From Actinomycetota bacterium (GTDB lineage Bacteria; Actinomycetota; CADDZG01; JAHWKV01), in contig DASTUJ010000107.1 of assembly GCA_035759705.1 (NCBI GenBank), positions 1 to 48,893 on the forward strand: a DNA stretch of 48,893 nucleotides. Direction: 5' to 3'. Below, piece by piece: positions 25,728 to 33,720 of this stretch; position 1 is the first letter of the stretch, and the number at the start of each line of letters is the position of its first letter. Under the pieces are notes generated by a model. The model ran no database searches, was not told where the DNA came from, and saw only the letters and a list, made by a program, of their open reading frames with translations. The translations under genes and the position numbers were made by a program.

Positions 25728-26650
25728 GCGTCGAAGCGGCGCCCGTCCCGGGCCAGGTTCCGAAGGCCAAGTCGAGCGACCGCTCGGTCAGCGAACGCCG
25801 TCTCGGCTGGAAGCTGGTCGCCCCCGCGGTGATCATGATGCTGCTGGTCACCGCCTACCCGATGCTGAACGCCCTGTACCTTTCGCTGTTCAGCTACCGG
25901 CTGACCGACCCGGCCGGCAAGGAGTTCGTCGGGCTCCGCAACTACGCGGTGGTCCTGGGGGACAGCCTGTGGTGGCGGGACGTGGCCACTACCGTGACGA
26001 TCACGGTCATCACCGTGGTGGTCGAGCTGGTCCTCGGCTTCGCCTTCGCCATGGTCATGCACAAGATCATCTTCGGCAAGCGGGGCGTGCGGACCTCGAT
26101 TCTAATCCCCTACGGGATCATCACTGTGGTCTCGGCATTCGCCTGGCGGTACGCCTTTGCGCTCGACTCCGGCTTCGTGAACGAGTGGTTCAACCTCGGG
26201 GACAAGTCGTGGTTCGGGGAGCGGTGGAGTTCGCTGTTCGTCATCTCGATGTCGGAGATCTGGAAGACCACGCCGTTCATCTCGCTGCTGCTGCTGGCCG
26301 GCCTGGCTCAGGTGCCGGAGGTGCTGCAGGAAGCGGCTCAGATCGACGGCGCCACCTGGAGGCAGCGCCTGCTGAAGGTCACGCTTCCAAACATGAAGGC
26401 CGCGATCCTGGTGGCGGTGCTGTTCCGGACCCTCGACGCCTACCGGCTCTTCGACAACGTCTTCATCATGACTGCGGGGGCCCAGGAAACCGAAACCGTC
26501 TCGTTCCTCGCCTACCGGCAGATGATCAGCCGGACCGCCCTGGGCCTTGGCTCGGCGGTCTCGGTGCTGCTCTTCCTGTCGGTCCTGCTGATCGCCGCGC
26601 TGTTCATCAAAGGGTTCAAGGTCGACCTCAGCCAGGTGAGGGGCGGATGA
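25724..26650 (+). CDS. sugar ABC transporter permease (MalF/SugA type)
   Basis: 308-aa inner-membrane permease with six predicted helices. The binding-protein-dependent EAA loop is EVLQEAAQIDGATWRQRLLK, which docks the ATPase. A cytoplasmic N-terminus of about 35 residues precedes the first helix (LVAPAVIMMLLVTAYPM). The GTG start shares GTGA with the binding-protein stop, and its own TGA shares ATGA with the next permease. It forms a heterodimer with the second permease. Confidence 0.93.
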   Translation: MSVEAAPVPGQVPKAKSSDRSVSERRLGWKLVAPAVIMMLLVTAYPMLNALYLSLFSYRLTDPAGKEFVGLRNYAVVLGDSLWWRDVATTVTITVITVVVELVLGFAFAMVMHKIIFGKRGVRTSILIPYGIITVVSAFAWRYAFALDSGFVNEWFNLGDKSWFGERWSSLFVISMSEIWKTTPFISLLLLAGLAQVPEVLQEAAQIDGATWRQRLLKVTLPNMKAAILVAVLFRTLDAYRLFDNVFIMTAGAQETETVSFLAYRQMISRTALGLGSAVSVLLFLSVLLIAALFIKGFKVDLSQVRGG

Positions 26651-27471
26651 AGCGAAAGGAAGGGGCCTGGACCGTCCTCGGCGCGATGCTGATCATCCTC
26701 TGGGCGCTCGCCCCGGTGGTGTGGATCTTCTCGCTGTCCTTCAAGGCCGGTGACGACATCAACAACAAGAGCTTCTGGCCCAGCCAGTTCAGCACCGAGA
26801 ACTACGAAACCGTCTTCAACACCCCGCTGTTCACCAGCGCTCTCCGCAACTCCATCGGGATCTCGCTGATCTCCACGGCCCTGTCGGTGGCCATCGCCAC
26901 CGTGGCGGCTTACGCCATCGCCCGGCTGGACTTCCCCGGCAAGCGGGCGGTGCTGTCGATCGCCCTGGCCATCGCGATGTTCCCGGCCGTCTCCCTGGTC
27001 GGCCCGCTGTTCAACATCTGGCGGACCGTCGGGCTCTACGACACCTGGATCGGCCTGATCATCCCGTACATGTCGTTCACACTCCCTCTGTCTTTGTGGA
27101 CCCTCTCGGCGTTTTTCCGGGAGATTCCCTGGGAGATGGAGGAGGCGGCGCAGATGGACGGGGCGACGCCCTGGCAGGCGTTCCGGAAGGTGATTGTGCC
27201 GCTGGCGGCGCCCGGGGTGTTCACCGCAGCCATCCTGGCGTTCTTCTTCGCCTGGAACGACTTCGTGTTCGGCATCTCCCTCACCTCCACCAACTCCGCC
27301 CGCCCGGTGCCGGCGGCTCTGGCGTTCTTCACCGGCGCCTCGCAGTTCCAGCAGCCGGCGGGCGCGATCTCGGCGGCGGCGGTAGTGGTGACCATCCCGG
27401 TAATCGTGCTGGTCCTGCTCTTCCAGAAAAAGATCGTCGCCGGCCTGACCAACGGCGCCGTTAAAGGCTAA
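26647..27471 (+). CDS. sugar ABC transporter permease (MalG/SugB type)
   Basis: 274-aa partner permease with six helices. The EAA motif is EMEEAAQMDGATPWQAFRK. The N-terminal helix LGAMLIILWALAPVVWIFSLSFK is typical of the MalG group. ATG 26647 overlaps the previous stop as ATGA; the longer open frame upstream lacks conserved sequence. The ATPase gene follows after 13 nt. Confidence 0.93.
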   Translation: MKRKEGAWTVLGAMLIILWALAPVVWIFSLSFKAGDDINNKSFWPSQFSTENYETVFNTPLFTSALRNSIGISLISTALSVAIATVAAYAIARLDFPGKRAVLSIALAIAMFPAVSLVGPLFNIWRTVGLYDTWIGLIIPYMSFTLPLSLWTLSAFFREIPWEMEEAAQMDGATPWQAFRKVIVPLAAPGVFTAAILAFFFAWNDFVFGISLTSTNSARPVPAALAFFTGASQFQQPAGAISAAAVVVTIPVIVLVLLFQKKIVAGLTNGAVKG

Positions 27472-27484
27472 GGAGCGACTTCGT

Positions 27485-28666
27485 ATGGCATCGATAACCG
27501 TTAAGAACGTGTTCAAGGAGTACGGCGACGGCTTCAAGGCGGTCAACGACGTCAGCCTCGACATCGGCGACGGCGAGCTGATGATCCTGGTCGGCCCCTC
27601 GGGGTGCGGCAAGTCCACGCTTCTCAGGATGATCGCCGGGCTGGAGGACATCTCGGCCGGCGAACTTTTGATCGGCGGCGAACGAGCCAACGAGAAGGCG
27701 CCCCGGGACCGCAACCTGTCGATGGTGTTTCAGAACTACGCGCTTTACCCGCACCTGTCGGTGTACGAGAACATCGCCTTCCCGCTCAGGCTGAGCGGCA
27801 AGTTTTCGGAGGACGAGATCCGGGCGAAGGTCAACGAGGCGGCCGACACCCTGGAGCTCAAGGACCACCTGGAGCGCAAGCCGAGCCAGCTGTCCGGCGG
27901 CCAGCGCCAGCGGGTGGCGATGGGCCGGGCGATCGTGCGGGAGGCCGAGGCGTTCCTCTTCGACGAGCCGCTCTCCAACCTGGACGCGAAGCTGCGCGGC
28001 CAGATGCGCACCGAGATCTCCCGGCTGCAGCGCCGCCTGGGAATCACGACGGTCTACGTCACCCACGACCAGACCGAGGCCATGACGCTGGGGGACCGGG
28101 TCGCGGTCCTGCGCAAAGGGGTCCTGCAGCAGGTCGACACCCCCCGGGAGCTGTACACCCGCCCGGTGAACCTGTTCGTCGCCGGCTTCATCGGGTCCCC
28201 TCCGATGAACTTCGTCCCGGCCACCGTCGAGGGCCGGACGATCACGCTGCCCTTCGTCTCGTTCGAGGTCTCCCAGGAGGTTGCCGACAAGCTGGGGGAG
28301 CGCGACCTGCTGATCGCAGGCATCCGCCCGGAGAACTTCGAGGACGCCGCCCTGGTGGACGAGGACAAGCTGGCGCACGGCGTAACCTTCAGCGACCACG
28401 TCGACGTGACGGAGTGGCTGGGCAATGAGCTGTTTGCCTACGTCCCTTTCGAGACCACCACCGAGATCCACGACCGCCTGAAGACGCTGGCCCGGGAGCT
28501 GGACAGCGAGTCTCTTAGGACCCAGCTGGTGGTGGCGCTCGACGCGGAGAGCCGGATCTCCCACGGCCAGGACGCTAAGCTGACCTTCGATGCGAGCAAA
28601 ATGCACTTCTTCGACCCGGCGTCGGGTGAGAACCTCACCCGCGACCTGGCGGTAGTGGCCCACTGA
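27485..28666 (+). CDS. sugar ABC transporter ATP-binding protein (UgpC/MsmK/SugC type)
   Basis: 393-aa ATPase. Walker A GPSGCGKST (37-45), Q-loop Q83, signature LSGGQ (136-140), Walker B FLFDEP (157-162), switch His194 in VTHDQTEAM. The C-terminal regulatory domain (about 240-390, OB-fold/TOBE) contains LIAGIRPENF and is typical of carbohydrate importers. The ATG has AAGGAGCG 8 nt upstream. The stop TGA overlaps the CTG that appears to begin the glucosidase gene. Confidence 0.95.
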   Translation: MASITVKNVFKEYGDGFKAVNDVSLDIGDGELMILVGPSGCGKSTLLRMIAGLEDISAGELLIGGERANEKAPRDRNLSMVFQNYALYPHLSVYENIAFPLRLSGKFSEDEIRAKVNEAADTLELKDHLERKPSQLSGGQRQRVAMGRAIVREAEAFLFDEPLSNLDAKLRGQMRTEISRLQRRLGITTVYVTHDQTEAMTLGDRVAVLRKGVLQQVDTPRELYTRPVNLFVAGFIGSPPMNFVPATVEGRTITLPFVSFEVSQEVADKLGERDLLIAGIRPENFEDAALVDEDKLAHGVTFSDHVDVTEWLGNELFAYVPFETTTEIHDRLKTLARELDSESLRTQLVVALDAESRISHGQDAKLTFDASKMHFFDPASGENLTRDLAVVAH

Positions 28667-30228
28667 ACCAGCCGGCCCCGTCGACGGACTCTTCTTCGCG
28701 CGCCTGGTGGCGCAGCGCGGTCATCTACCAGATCTATCCCCGCTCGTTTGCCGACGGCAACGGCGACGGGGTCGGCGACCTGGAGGGCATCCGCAGCCGG
28801 CTGGAGTACCTGGCGTGGCTCGGGGTCGATGCGATCTGGATGTCGCCCTTCTACCCGTCGCCGATGAAGGACTTCGGCTACGACGTGTCCGACTTCTGCG
28901 ACGTCGACCCGCTCTTCGGGGACCTCGCCGCATTCGACCGGCTGGTTGAAGAGGCCCACCGGCTGGGCATCCGCGTTCTGGTCGACCTGGTTCCCAACCA
29001 CACGAGCGACCAGCACCCCTGGTTCGTCGAGTCGCGCAGCTCCCGGGACAACCCCAAGCGGGACTGGTACATCTGGCGCGACGGCACCCCGGACAAGCCG
29101 CCGAACAACTGGAAAGGCGCCTTCATCGGCGGCCCGGCGTGGACCTGGGACTCCACCACGGAGCAGTGGTACCTGCACTTCTTCCTGCCCGAGCAGCCCG
29201 ACCTCAACTGGGGCAATCCCGAGGTCGAGGAGGCGATGCACGATGTGGTCAGGTTCTGGTTGGACCGGGGCGCCGACGGATTCCGGATCGACGTGGTGCA
29301 CGGCATCGGCAAGGACCCGGAGTTGCCCGACTCGCCGCCCGAGCTGATCCTGGAGCCCCGCTCGTCGGTGCACGACGACCCGGCCACCCACCCGATCCTC
29401 CGCCGGCTGAGGGCAATGGCCGAGCAGTACCCCCAGAACCCGGTGCTGGTGGGGGAGGTCCACCTGCTGGACACGGTGAAGATCGGGGCCTACTACGGCA
29501 ACGACGACGAGCTGCACCTGGCGTTCAACTTCCCGGCCCTCTACGCCCCATGGAGCGCCGAGGCGTGGAAGAAGGAGCTGGCCGATGCCGGCCGCGTGTT
29601 CGGGCCGGTCAACGCCTGGCCGACCTGGGTCCTCAGTAACCACGACGAGCCCCGCCACCGCACCCGGTACGGGTCGGAGGAGCGGGCACGGGCGGCGGCG
29701 GTTCTGCTGCTGACGCTTCGAGGGACGCCGTTCGTCTACGCCGGCGAGGAGCTGGGGCTGGAGGATGCGGTGATCCCGCCCGAACGAAAGGTAGACCCCG
29801 GGAACCGGGACGGCTGCCGGGCCCCCATCCCCTGGGATGCGTCGCCCGACCACGGGTGGGGCTCCGACCCCTGGCTGCCGTGGCCGCCGGACCCGGAGAC
29901 CCGGAACGTGGAGTCGCTGAAGGGCGAGCCGGACTCGATTCTCAACCTCTACCGCCGGCTGCTGGCCCTGCGCCGGGAGTCGCCCGCATTGAACCGGGGC
30001 AGCTTTACCGTGCTGGAGTCACCGGAGGGGACGCTGGTCTACGAGAGGGCCTTCGAAGACCAGAAGTTCGTCGTGGTCATCAACTTCTCAAGCTCCACCG
30101 TGAGGTTCGGCGACGGTGTCGAAGGTCGGATGCCGGCCGGCGGCGAGCTCGTGCTGGCCAGCTACCGTACCGGCGCCGGGGCGGAGGGCACGATCCCCCC
30201 GGAAGGGGCGTTGATTCTCAAGCCTTAA
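28663..30228 (+). CDS. GH13 alpha-glucosidase, apparently starting with CTG
   Basis: About 521-aa cytosolic alpha-amylase-family enzyme that hydrolyses alpha-glucosides brought in by the ABC importer. Motifs: DLVPNHTSDQHPWF (region I), GFRIDVVHG with nucleophile D210, VLVGEVHLL with acid/base E265, and SNHDEPRHR with D328. The oligo-1,6-glucosidase/alpha-glucosidase-like opening WWRSAVIYQIYPRSFADGNG must be translated. Yet between the in-frame stop at 28627 and ATG 28840 there is no ATG, GTG or TTG. CTG 28663, sharing CTGA with the upstream stop, fits the overlap habit of this operon. The alternative is a sequencing error or another non-standard start. Starting at 28840 would remove the first barrel strands. 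Confidence 0.82.
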   Translation: MNQPAPSTDSSSRAWWRSAVIYQIYPRSFADGNGDGVGDLEGIRSRLEYLAWLGVDAIWMSPFYPSPMKDFGYDVSDFCDVDPLFGDLAAFDRLVEEAHRLGIRVLVDLVPNHTSDQHPWFVESRSSRDNPKRDWYIWRDGTPDKPPNNWKGAFIGGPAWTWDSTTEQWYLHFFLPEQPDLNWGNPEVEEAMHDVVRFWLDRGADGFRIDVVHGIGKDPELPDSPPELILEPRSSVHDDPATHPILRRLRAMAEQYPQNPVLVGEVHLLDTVKIGAYYGNDDELHLAFNFPALYAPWSAEAWKKELADAGRVFGPVNAWPTWVLSNHDEPRHRTRYGSEERARAAAVLLLTLRGTPFVYAGEELGLEDAVIPPERKVDPGNRDGCRAPIPWDASPDHGWGSDPWLPWPPDPETRNVESLKGEPDSILNLYRRLLALRRESPALNRGSFTVLESPEGTLVYERAFEDQKFVVVINFSSSTVRFGDGVEGRMPAGGELVLASYRTGAGAEGTIPPEGALILKP

Positions 30229-30494
30229 GGACCGGCCGGCGCTTCCGGCTCACGCCGTTCGACCTCAACCGTCCACCTGGCGGCGAGGGCCCCGATGGCG
30301 CCGATCGCCGCCACCACCGGAGCGGCAATCGCCCCGACCACGCCGATCGACACCGGGACCTCCATCACCGTGTGACCTTTGTCGTCCTTGATGATGATGC
30401 GGCGGACGTTGCCCTCGTGGATGAGCTCCTTGACCTTGTTCTTGAGCCCCTCGGCATCGACCTTGAAGCTGTCTCGTTCGAACTCGACGTCCAT
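30225..30494 (-). CDS. DUF4342 domain protein
   Basis: 89-aa protein. The N-terminal half (FKVDAEGLKNKVKELIHEGNVRRIIIKD) has the DUF4342 pattern of a soluble alpha/beta unit. The C-terminal half has a hydrophobic stretch (VSIGVVGAIAAPVVAAIGAI) that probably spans or touches the membrane. Function unknown. ATG 30494 with GGAGG just upstream. Its stop shares TTAA (30225-30228) with the stop of the convergent glucosidase gene. Confidence 0.82.
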   Translation of the reverse strand: MDVEFERDSFKVDAEGLKNKVKELIHEGNVRRIIIKDDKGHTVMEVPVSIGVVGAIAAPVVAAIGAIGALAARWTVEVERREPEAPAGP

Positions 30495-30565
30495 TCAAGC
30501 CTCCTTTGTTGGCACCAATTGAGTGTCCCACCCGGGAGCGATAGTTCCTATCGGGGATCTCCATG

Positions 30566-30600
30566 AAAAAGCCCCTGCAGCGACGATGGGCCTCAGGGGC
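30566..30600 (-). terminator. rho-independent terminator of the NmrA-like gene
   Basis: On the minus strand a GCCCCTG/CAGGGGC stem (30600-30594 with 30577-30571) is followed by TTTTT (30570-30566). It lies 8 nt after the stop of the NmrA-like gene. Confidence 0.75.
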
Positions 30601-30607
30601 CTTCTCT

Positions 30608-31486
30608 TTAGCCGCGAAGCTCGTCCGATTTCGTCTCAAGCCACTCGCGAACCGTCAAGGCCGAAGGCAGGAGTTCCCGGGTCAGGGTGGTGTCGGTCGG
30701 AACCTCGTTCTTGCCCAGCCAGGTCCACATCCTGCTCAGGTCCCCCCGGGTGAACCGGTCGAACAGCCATAACGGCATGGACGAGGAGCGAGGTGGGTGG
30801 CCCGCCACCTCCTCGTAGATCGAGCGACACTCGGCGAGCGTCCGAACGTCGGCCGCCAGGTTCAGCTCCCGGCCGATGAACTGCTCGGACCCGGCAAAAA
30901 CCCGCTCCGCAATCGCTCCAATGTCCGAGACGGCGATCCAAGGGATCGCCCTTTCGTCGCCCATCAGCCGGGGCCAAATGTTCCAGGTGCCGACCGCGGG
31001 CGAGAACTTCTTGTCGGTCATGAGCTCCATATAGGCGGTGGGCCGAAGGACGGTTACGGGGAGGGCGAGCTCTTGTATGTACTCCTCGATAGCCATCTTG
31101 CCGTCGAACGAGCCGACGCCGGTCCGGCCGCCGCCGGTGATTGTCGACAGGTACACCAGGTGCGGAACCTCCGCAGCCTTTGCCGCATCGGCGACATTCC
31201 GGCCCTGCCGGATCTCTTTGTCGAAGCCGGCCTTCAGCCCGTTCTGGACGCTGAACACCCCGTAAGCGCCGGCGAACGGTTTCCGTAGTGATGCCGGATC
31301 GTTCATATCGGCCTTGATTACGTCTGCGCCCAGCCCGGCAAGGGCGCGGGCCGGCTCACCCTTGGGCTTCCGTGTAAGGGCCCTGACGCGCCATCCATGC
31401 TCGATAAGACTTCGGGCGACCGCGCCACCCACTCTCCCTGTGGAGCCGCAAACTGCAACAGATTGCTCTCGGGAAGCTGTCTCCAT
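30608..31486 (-). CDS. NmrA-like NAD(P)-binding oxidoreductase
   Basis: 292-aa atypical short-chain dehydrogenase of the NmrA/SDR type. The Rossmann motif is VCGSTGRVGG (GxxGxxG, 14-20), with RALTRK as the likely NADP-binding arginine strand and YGVFSVQN typical of the family. The C-terminal half carries FDRFTRGDLSRMW. There is no catalytic YxxxK in the usual place (MELMTDKK is similar but not clear), so it may be a redox sensor or a quinone/isoflavone-reductase-like enzyme. The ATG start has no Shine-Dalgarno; TAGAAA lies 7 nt before it. The promoter region upstream contains a long inverted repeat. Confidence 0.82.
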   Translation of the reverse strand: METASREQSVAVCGSTGRVGGAVARSLIEHGWRVRALTRKPKGEPARALAGLGADVIKADMNDPASLRKPFAGAYGVFSVQNGLKAGFDKEIRQGRNVADAAKAAEVPHLVYLSTITGGGRTGVGSFDGKMAIEEYIQELALPVTVLRPTAYMELMTDKKFSPAVGTWNIWPRLMGDERAIPWIAVSDIGAIAERVFAGSEQFIGRELNLAADVRTLAECRSIYEEVAGHPPRSSSMPLWLFDRFTRGDLSRMWTWLGKNEVPTDTTLTRELLPSALTVREWLETKSDELRG

Positions 31487-31515
31487 AAGTTCGTTTCTAC
31501 GCCGGGCAAAACAAA

Positions 31516-31577
31516 ACCGCTCTAAGGAATTCTTGCGGCTGACAACAAAGTGTCAACCAAAGATTCCTTAGAGCGGT
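31516..31577 (-). promoter_or_regulatory. 15-bp inverted repeat enclosing a consensus -35
   Basis: ACCGCTCTAAGGAAT (31516-31530) pairs perfectly with its complement at 31563-31577. The 32-nt loop contains a nested TGACA/TGTCA pair and, on the minus strand, TTGACA (31556-31551). Position 31533-31528 (AGAATT) would be the -10, overlapping one arm. After the repeat on the minus strand comes a T-rich TTTTGTTTTG. It could be the operator/promoter of the NmrA-like gene, or the terminator of the tRNA-Asp transcript, or both. Confidence 0.6.
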
Positions 31578-31590
31578 AGTGACGTGCTTA

Positions 31591-31621
31591 GAGCAACCAT
31601 TTGAGAATCGTTTGGTTGCTC
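31591..31621 (-). terminator. hairpin downstream of tRNA-Asp
   Basis: GAGCAACCA (31591-31599) and TGGTTGCTC (31613-31621) form a perfect 9-bp stem with a 13-nt loop, 8 nt past the tRNA 3' end. No U-tract follows directly. Confidence 0.5.
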
Positions 31622-31628
31622 CGGGCTG

Positions 31629-31703
31629 CGCGGGCGACGGGCTTCGATCCCGCGACCTTCACCTTGACAGGGTGACGAGCTAACCGTGCTGCTCCACGCC
31701 CGC
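31629..31703 (-). tRNA. tRNA-Asp (GTC)
   Basis: 75-nt cloverleaf. Acceptor GCGGGCG/CGCCCGC, discriminator G as expected for Asp; D-arm GAGC/GCTC with GG in the loop; anticodon stem TCACC/GGTGA, loop CTGTCAA giving GTC. The T-loop reads ATCGAAG where TTCGANN is usual, so position 54 is A. CCA is not encoded. Confidence 0.92.
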
Positions 31704-31728
31704 AGTGCTGTCGGTAACTATCCTAACG

Positions 31729-32148
31729 CTACTCGGGCTCACCCCTGCGTGCCGCACGCTTCCGCAGGCACATTTCGACCACCACGGCCCAGCACAGATG
31801 GTCGGGCAGCTTGAGGCTGGGGTCTTCGTCGAGCATCGGCTGGGGCGCCAGCAGCTTTATGTCGACCGCCCACAGCGCGACCCCGAAAGCAGCGGCCCCG
31901 ATGAACGAGGGCTTTGGAAGGCGACGCCGAGCCCAGCAGGAGTAGAGCACGCTTCCCGACAGTGAAATCGCCATGTGGGTGGCCGCCCCCGCCACCCGGC
32001 GGCTCCAGCGGGAAGTCAGGTGGGAGTTGCCGGGTACCAGGTGGGCGATGGAGCGAACCGACCGGTCGAGCTCGGGCAGCGTAAGCGCCAGGGTGCTCGG
32101 CAGACCCCCGATCAGGCCGGCGACCGCCCCGGCGAACAGCCCGTCCAC
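31729..32148 (-). CDS. small hypothetical membrane protein
   Basis: 139-aa protein with three or four hydrophobic helices: LFAGAVAGLIGGLPSTLALT (about 4-23), ATHMAISLSGSVLYSCWA (about 56-73), IGAAAFGVALWAVDIKLLAP (about 83-102) and HLCWAVVVEMCL (about 117-128). The pattern resembles small actinobacterial membrane proteins of unknown function; I do not recognise a family. The start is taken as GTG 32148, with no good ribosome binding site. It lies 17 nt downstream of the lipoprotein gene on the same strand and upstream of tRNA-Asp, so the three may be co-transcribed. Confidence 0.6.
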   Translation of the reverse strand: MDGLFAGAVAGLIGGLPSTLALTLPELDRSVRSIAHLVPGNSHLTSRWSRRVAGAATHMAISLSGSVLYSCWARRRLPKPSFIGAAAFGVALWAVDIKLLAPQPMLDEDPSLKLPDHLCWAVVVEMCLRKRAARRGEPE

Positions 32149-32165
32149 CAGGCACTCTGACCGGC

Positions 32166-33023
32166 CTACGGCCAGGTTGCCTCCAGCACCGGGAACAGCA
32201 GGGCTCCGGTGCCGTTGTTGGTCAACGCGAGGATCGATGAGTCCTCGGCCTTGAGGGTCGCCCCCACCGAGACCGATCCGGGGCCGGCGCTCGACGCCGA
32301 GGTCGCGGATGAGACGACGGTGTACGCCGGCGGGGTCGCGGCGGTACCGGTGTCCGGGGCCGGTACGGCCGTCCGGATGTCCACCAGCGCCGAGCCCGCT
32401 TCGCCCCAGCTCGCAGTCGCATTCAGGTCGCCGTCGCGGGCCGGGTTCATCTCAAACGAGGGGCAGCCCCGGGGGGCGCAGGTGGCGTCCGCCGGGGCCG
32501 GCTGGAGGTTGGGCAGCAGGAACTTCACGCGCCGGTCGGTTGCGGTGAAGCTGAGCGCAATCTCGTCGAGGTCCACCAGCGGGGACCTTCCGGCAAGGGA
32601 TATCTCCGCCCCCCGGATCCCGGGAGCGGCGGGCAGGTCGACCGGCCTACCGGACACCGGCAGCACGCACTGGGTGCTCGGCGGCAGGCTGGTCTCGTCG
32701 GTCACCGAGCACACGGTCACCGATCTTCCTTCCTGGTCGATCGGCCCGGTGAGCGTTATTCGCAGGTCGGGGGTGGCGTTGTTCACCATGATACGAAGGC
32801 GGTCGCCGCCCTTTTCGGTGCCGGTCGTCAGTTGAAGCTGGTAGATCCGAACCGTGGCCTGGGCGTCCTCGTCGACCTCCTCCTCAACCGCGGACGGCGA
32901 TGCGGAAGCGGCTCCGGACTCTTCCCGGGCCCCGCTTCCCGAGGTGCGTTCGCCGGACCCGCAGGCGGCCAAAAGCAGGGCCAGGGCCGGCAGCAGCGCA
33001 AAGAGTTTTAGAGGGGGGAGCAC
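32166..33023 (-). CDS. putative lipoprotein of unknown function
   Basis: 285-aa exported lipoprotein. The signal ends in ALALLLAAC (lipobox), then a Ser/Glu-rich linker. The remainder looks beta-rich: ATVRIYQLQLTTGTEKGGDR, LRITLTGPIDQEG, and several Cys (CSV, QCV, CAPRGC). No family recognised. GTG 33023 is preferred to the adjacent TTG 33026 because TACCCT ends exactly 6 nt before it, matching the leaderless pattern of other genes here, and no Shine-Dalgarno is present for either. Confidence 0.68.
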   Translation of the reverse strand: MLPPLKLFALLPALALLLAACGSGERTSGSGAREESGAASASPSAVEEEVDEDAQATVRIYQLQLTTGTEKGGDRLRIMVNNATPDLRITLTGPIDQEGRSVTVCSVTDETSLPPSTQCVLPVSGRPVDLPAAPGIRGAEISLAGRSPLVDLDEIALSFTATDRRVKFLLPNLQPAPADATCAPRGCPSFEMNPARDGDLNATASWGEAGSALVDIRTAVPAPDTGTAATPPAYTVVSSATSASSAGPGSVSVGATLKAEDSSILALTNNGTGALLFPVLEATWP

Positions 33024-33029
33024 CAAGAC

Positions 33030-33057
33030 AGGGTACCCAGCGGGCCGCTCTCGCCAA
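33030..33057 (-). promoter_or_regulatory. leaderless-type promoter of the lipoprotein gene
   Basis: Minus strand TTGGCG (33057-33052), a 16-nt spacer, then TACCCT (33035-33030), 6 nt before GTG 33023. Confidence 0.4.
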
Positions 33058-33097
33058 ACTCCCCCGGGTCGCGACGTCCTGTAACGCCGTGGTTTAG

Positions 33098-33127
33098 CTT
33101 TCCAACCCTATGGGGAGACTTTCCAAC
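33098..33127. repeat. two CTTTCCAAC direct repeats, 21 bp apart
   Basis: Identical 9-mers at 33098-33106 and 33119-33127 in the divergent intergenic region. The 21-bp period places both on the same DNA face. TAGACT (33128-33133) is a possible -10 for the rightward gene, so this may be an activator site. Confidence 0.4.
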
Positions 33128-33173
33128 TAGACTTATGGCCCCAGTAGCACCTATTTTCCAGAGGAGGGAATCC

Positions 33174-33671
33174 ATGGTGCAGACCGCCGCAACAGTTGAC
33201 ACCGCTACCCTTAGGTCGTACCTAACCGACCACCTTGCAGGCTCGGTCGCAGGCGTCGGAGTAGCCGAGAAGCTTGCCGAGCAGAACCCCAACAACGAGT
33301 TCTTCCAGGGACTGGTCAAGTCCATCAAGGCGGACCAGGACACCCTCGAGCGGATCATGGACAAGGTCGGAGCCGAGGAGAACCCCATCAAGAGCGCCGG
33401 CGCCAAGGTTGCGCAGTCAATCGGTACCGGTCTCTCAGGCGCCAGCGGCGCAGGTAACGCCGGCGACATGGGATCGGTTCGGGAGTGTGAGGGCCTCATG
33501 ATGGGGATCACGGGCAAGCTCGGCCTGTGGACCACCCTGAACGAGATTGCCGAAGCCGACGAGCGCCTGTCTGCATTCAGCTACGACAAGTTGATCCAGT
33601 CCGCCATCGAACAGCGGGACGGCCTCGAGGTCGAGCGCCTAAAGATGTCCAGGAAGGCGTTCCTGCGCTGA
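33174..33671 (+). CDS. small all-helical protein, ferritin-like bundle
   Basis: 165-aa soluble protein that appears to be a four-helix bundle: LRSYLTDHLAGSVAGVGVAEKLAE, FFQGLVKSIKADQDTLERIMDKV, a Gly/Ala-rich middle part, and LGLWTTLNEIAEADERLSAF near the C-terminus. The His/Glu pattern is incomplete for a di-iron ferritin, so metal binding is unsure. ATG 33174 is chosen over ATG 33135 because GAGGAGGGA stands just before it. Divergent from the lipoprotein gene; a strong hairpin follows its stop. No firm family. Confidence 0.7.
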   Translation: MVQTAATVDTATLRSYLTDHLAGSVAGVGVAEKLAEQNPNNEFFQGLVKSIKADQDTLERIMDKVGAEENPIKSAGAKVAQSIGTGLSGASGAGNAGDMGSVRECEGLMMGITGKLGLWTTLNEIAEADERLSAFSYDKLIQSAIEQRDGLEVERLKMSRKAFLR

Positions 33672-33677
33672 TACTCT

Positions 33678-33696
33678 GGCCCTCATGTTGAGGGCC
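33678..33696 (+). terminator. 8-bp hairpin with 3-nt loop before putA
   Basis: GGCCCTCA (33678-33685) pairs with TGAGGGCC (33689-33696). It lies 6 nt after the helical protein's stop, with no U-tract. ATG 33685 inside it opens a 10-codon ORF (MLRAEAEKVG) ending 3 nt before the putA GTG, in the same frame. Confidence 0.45.
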
Positions 33697-33720
33697 GAAG
33701 CAGAGAAAGTCGGCTGATCC

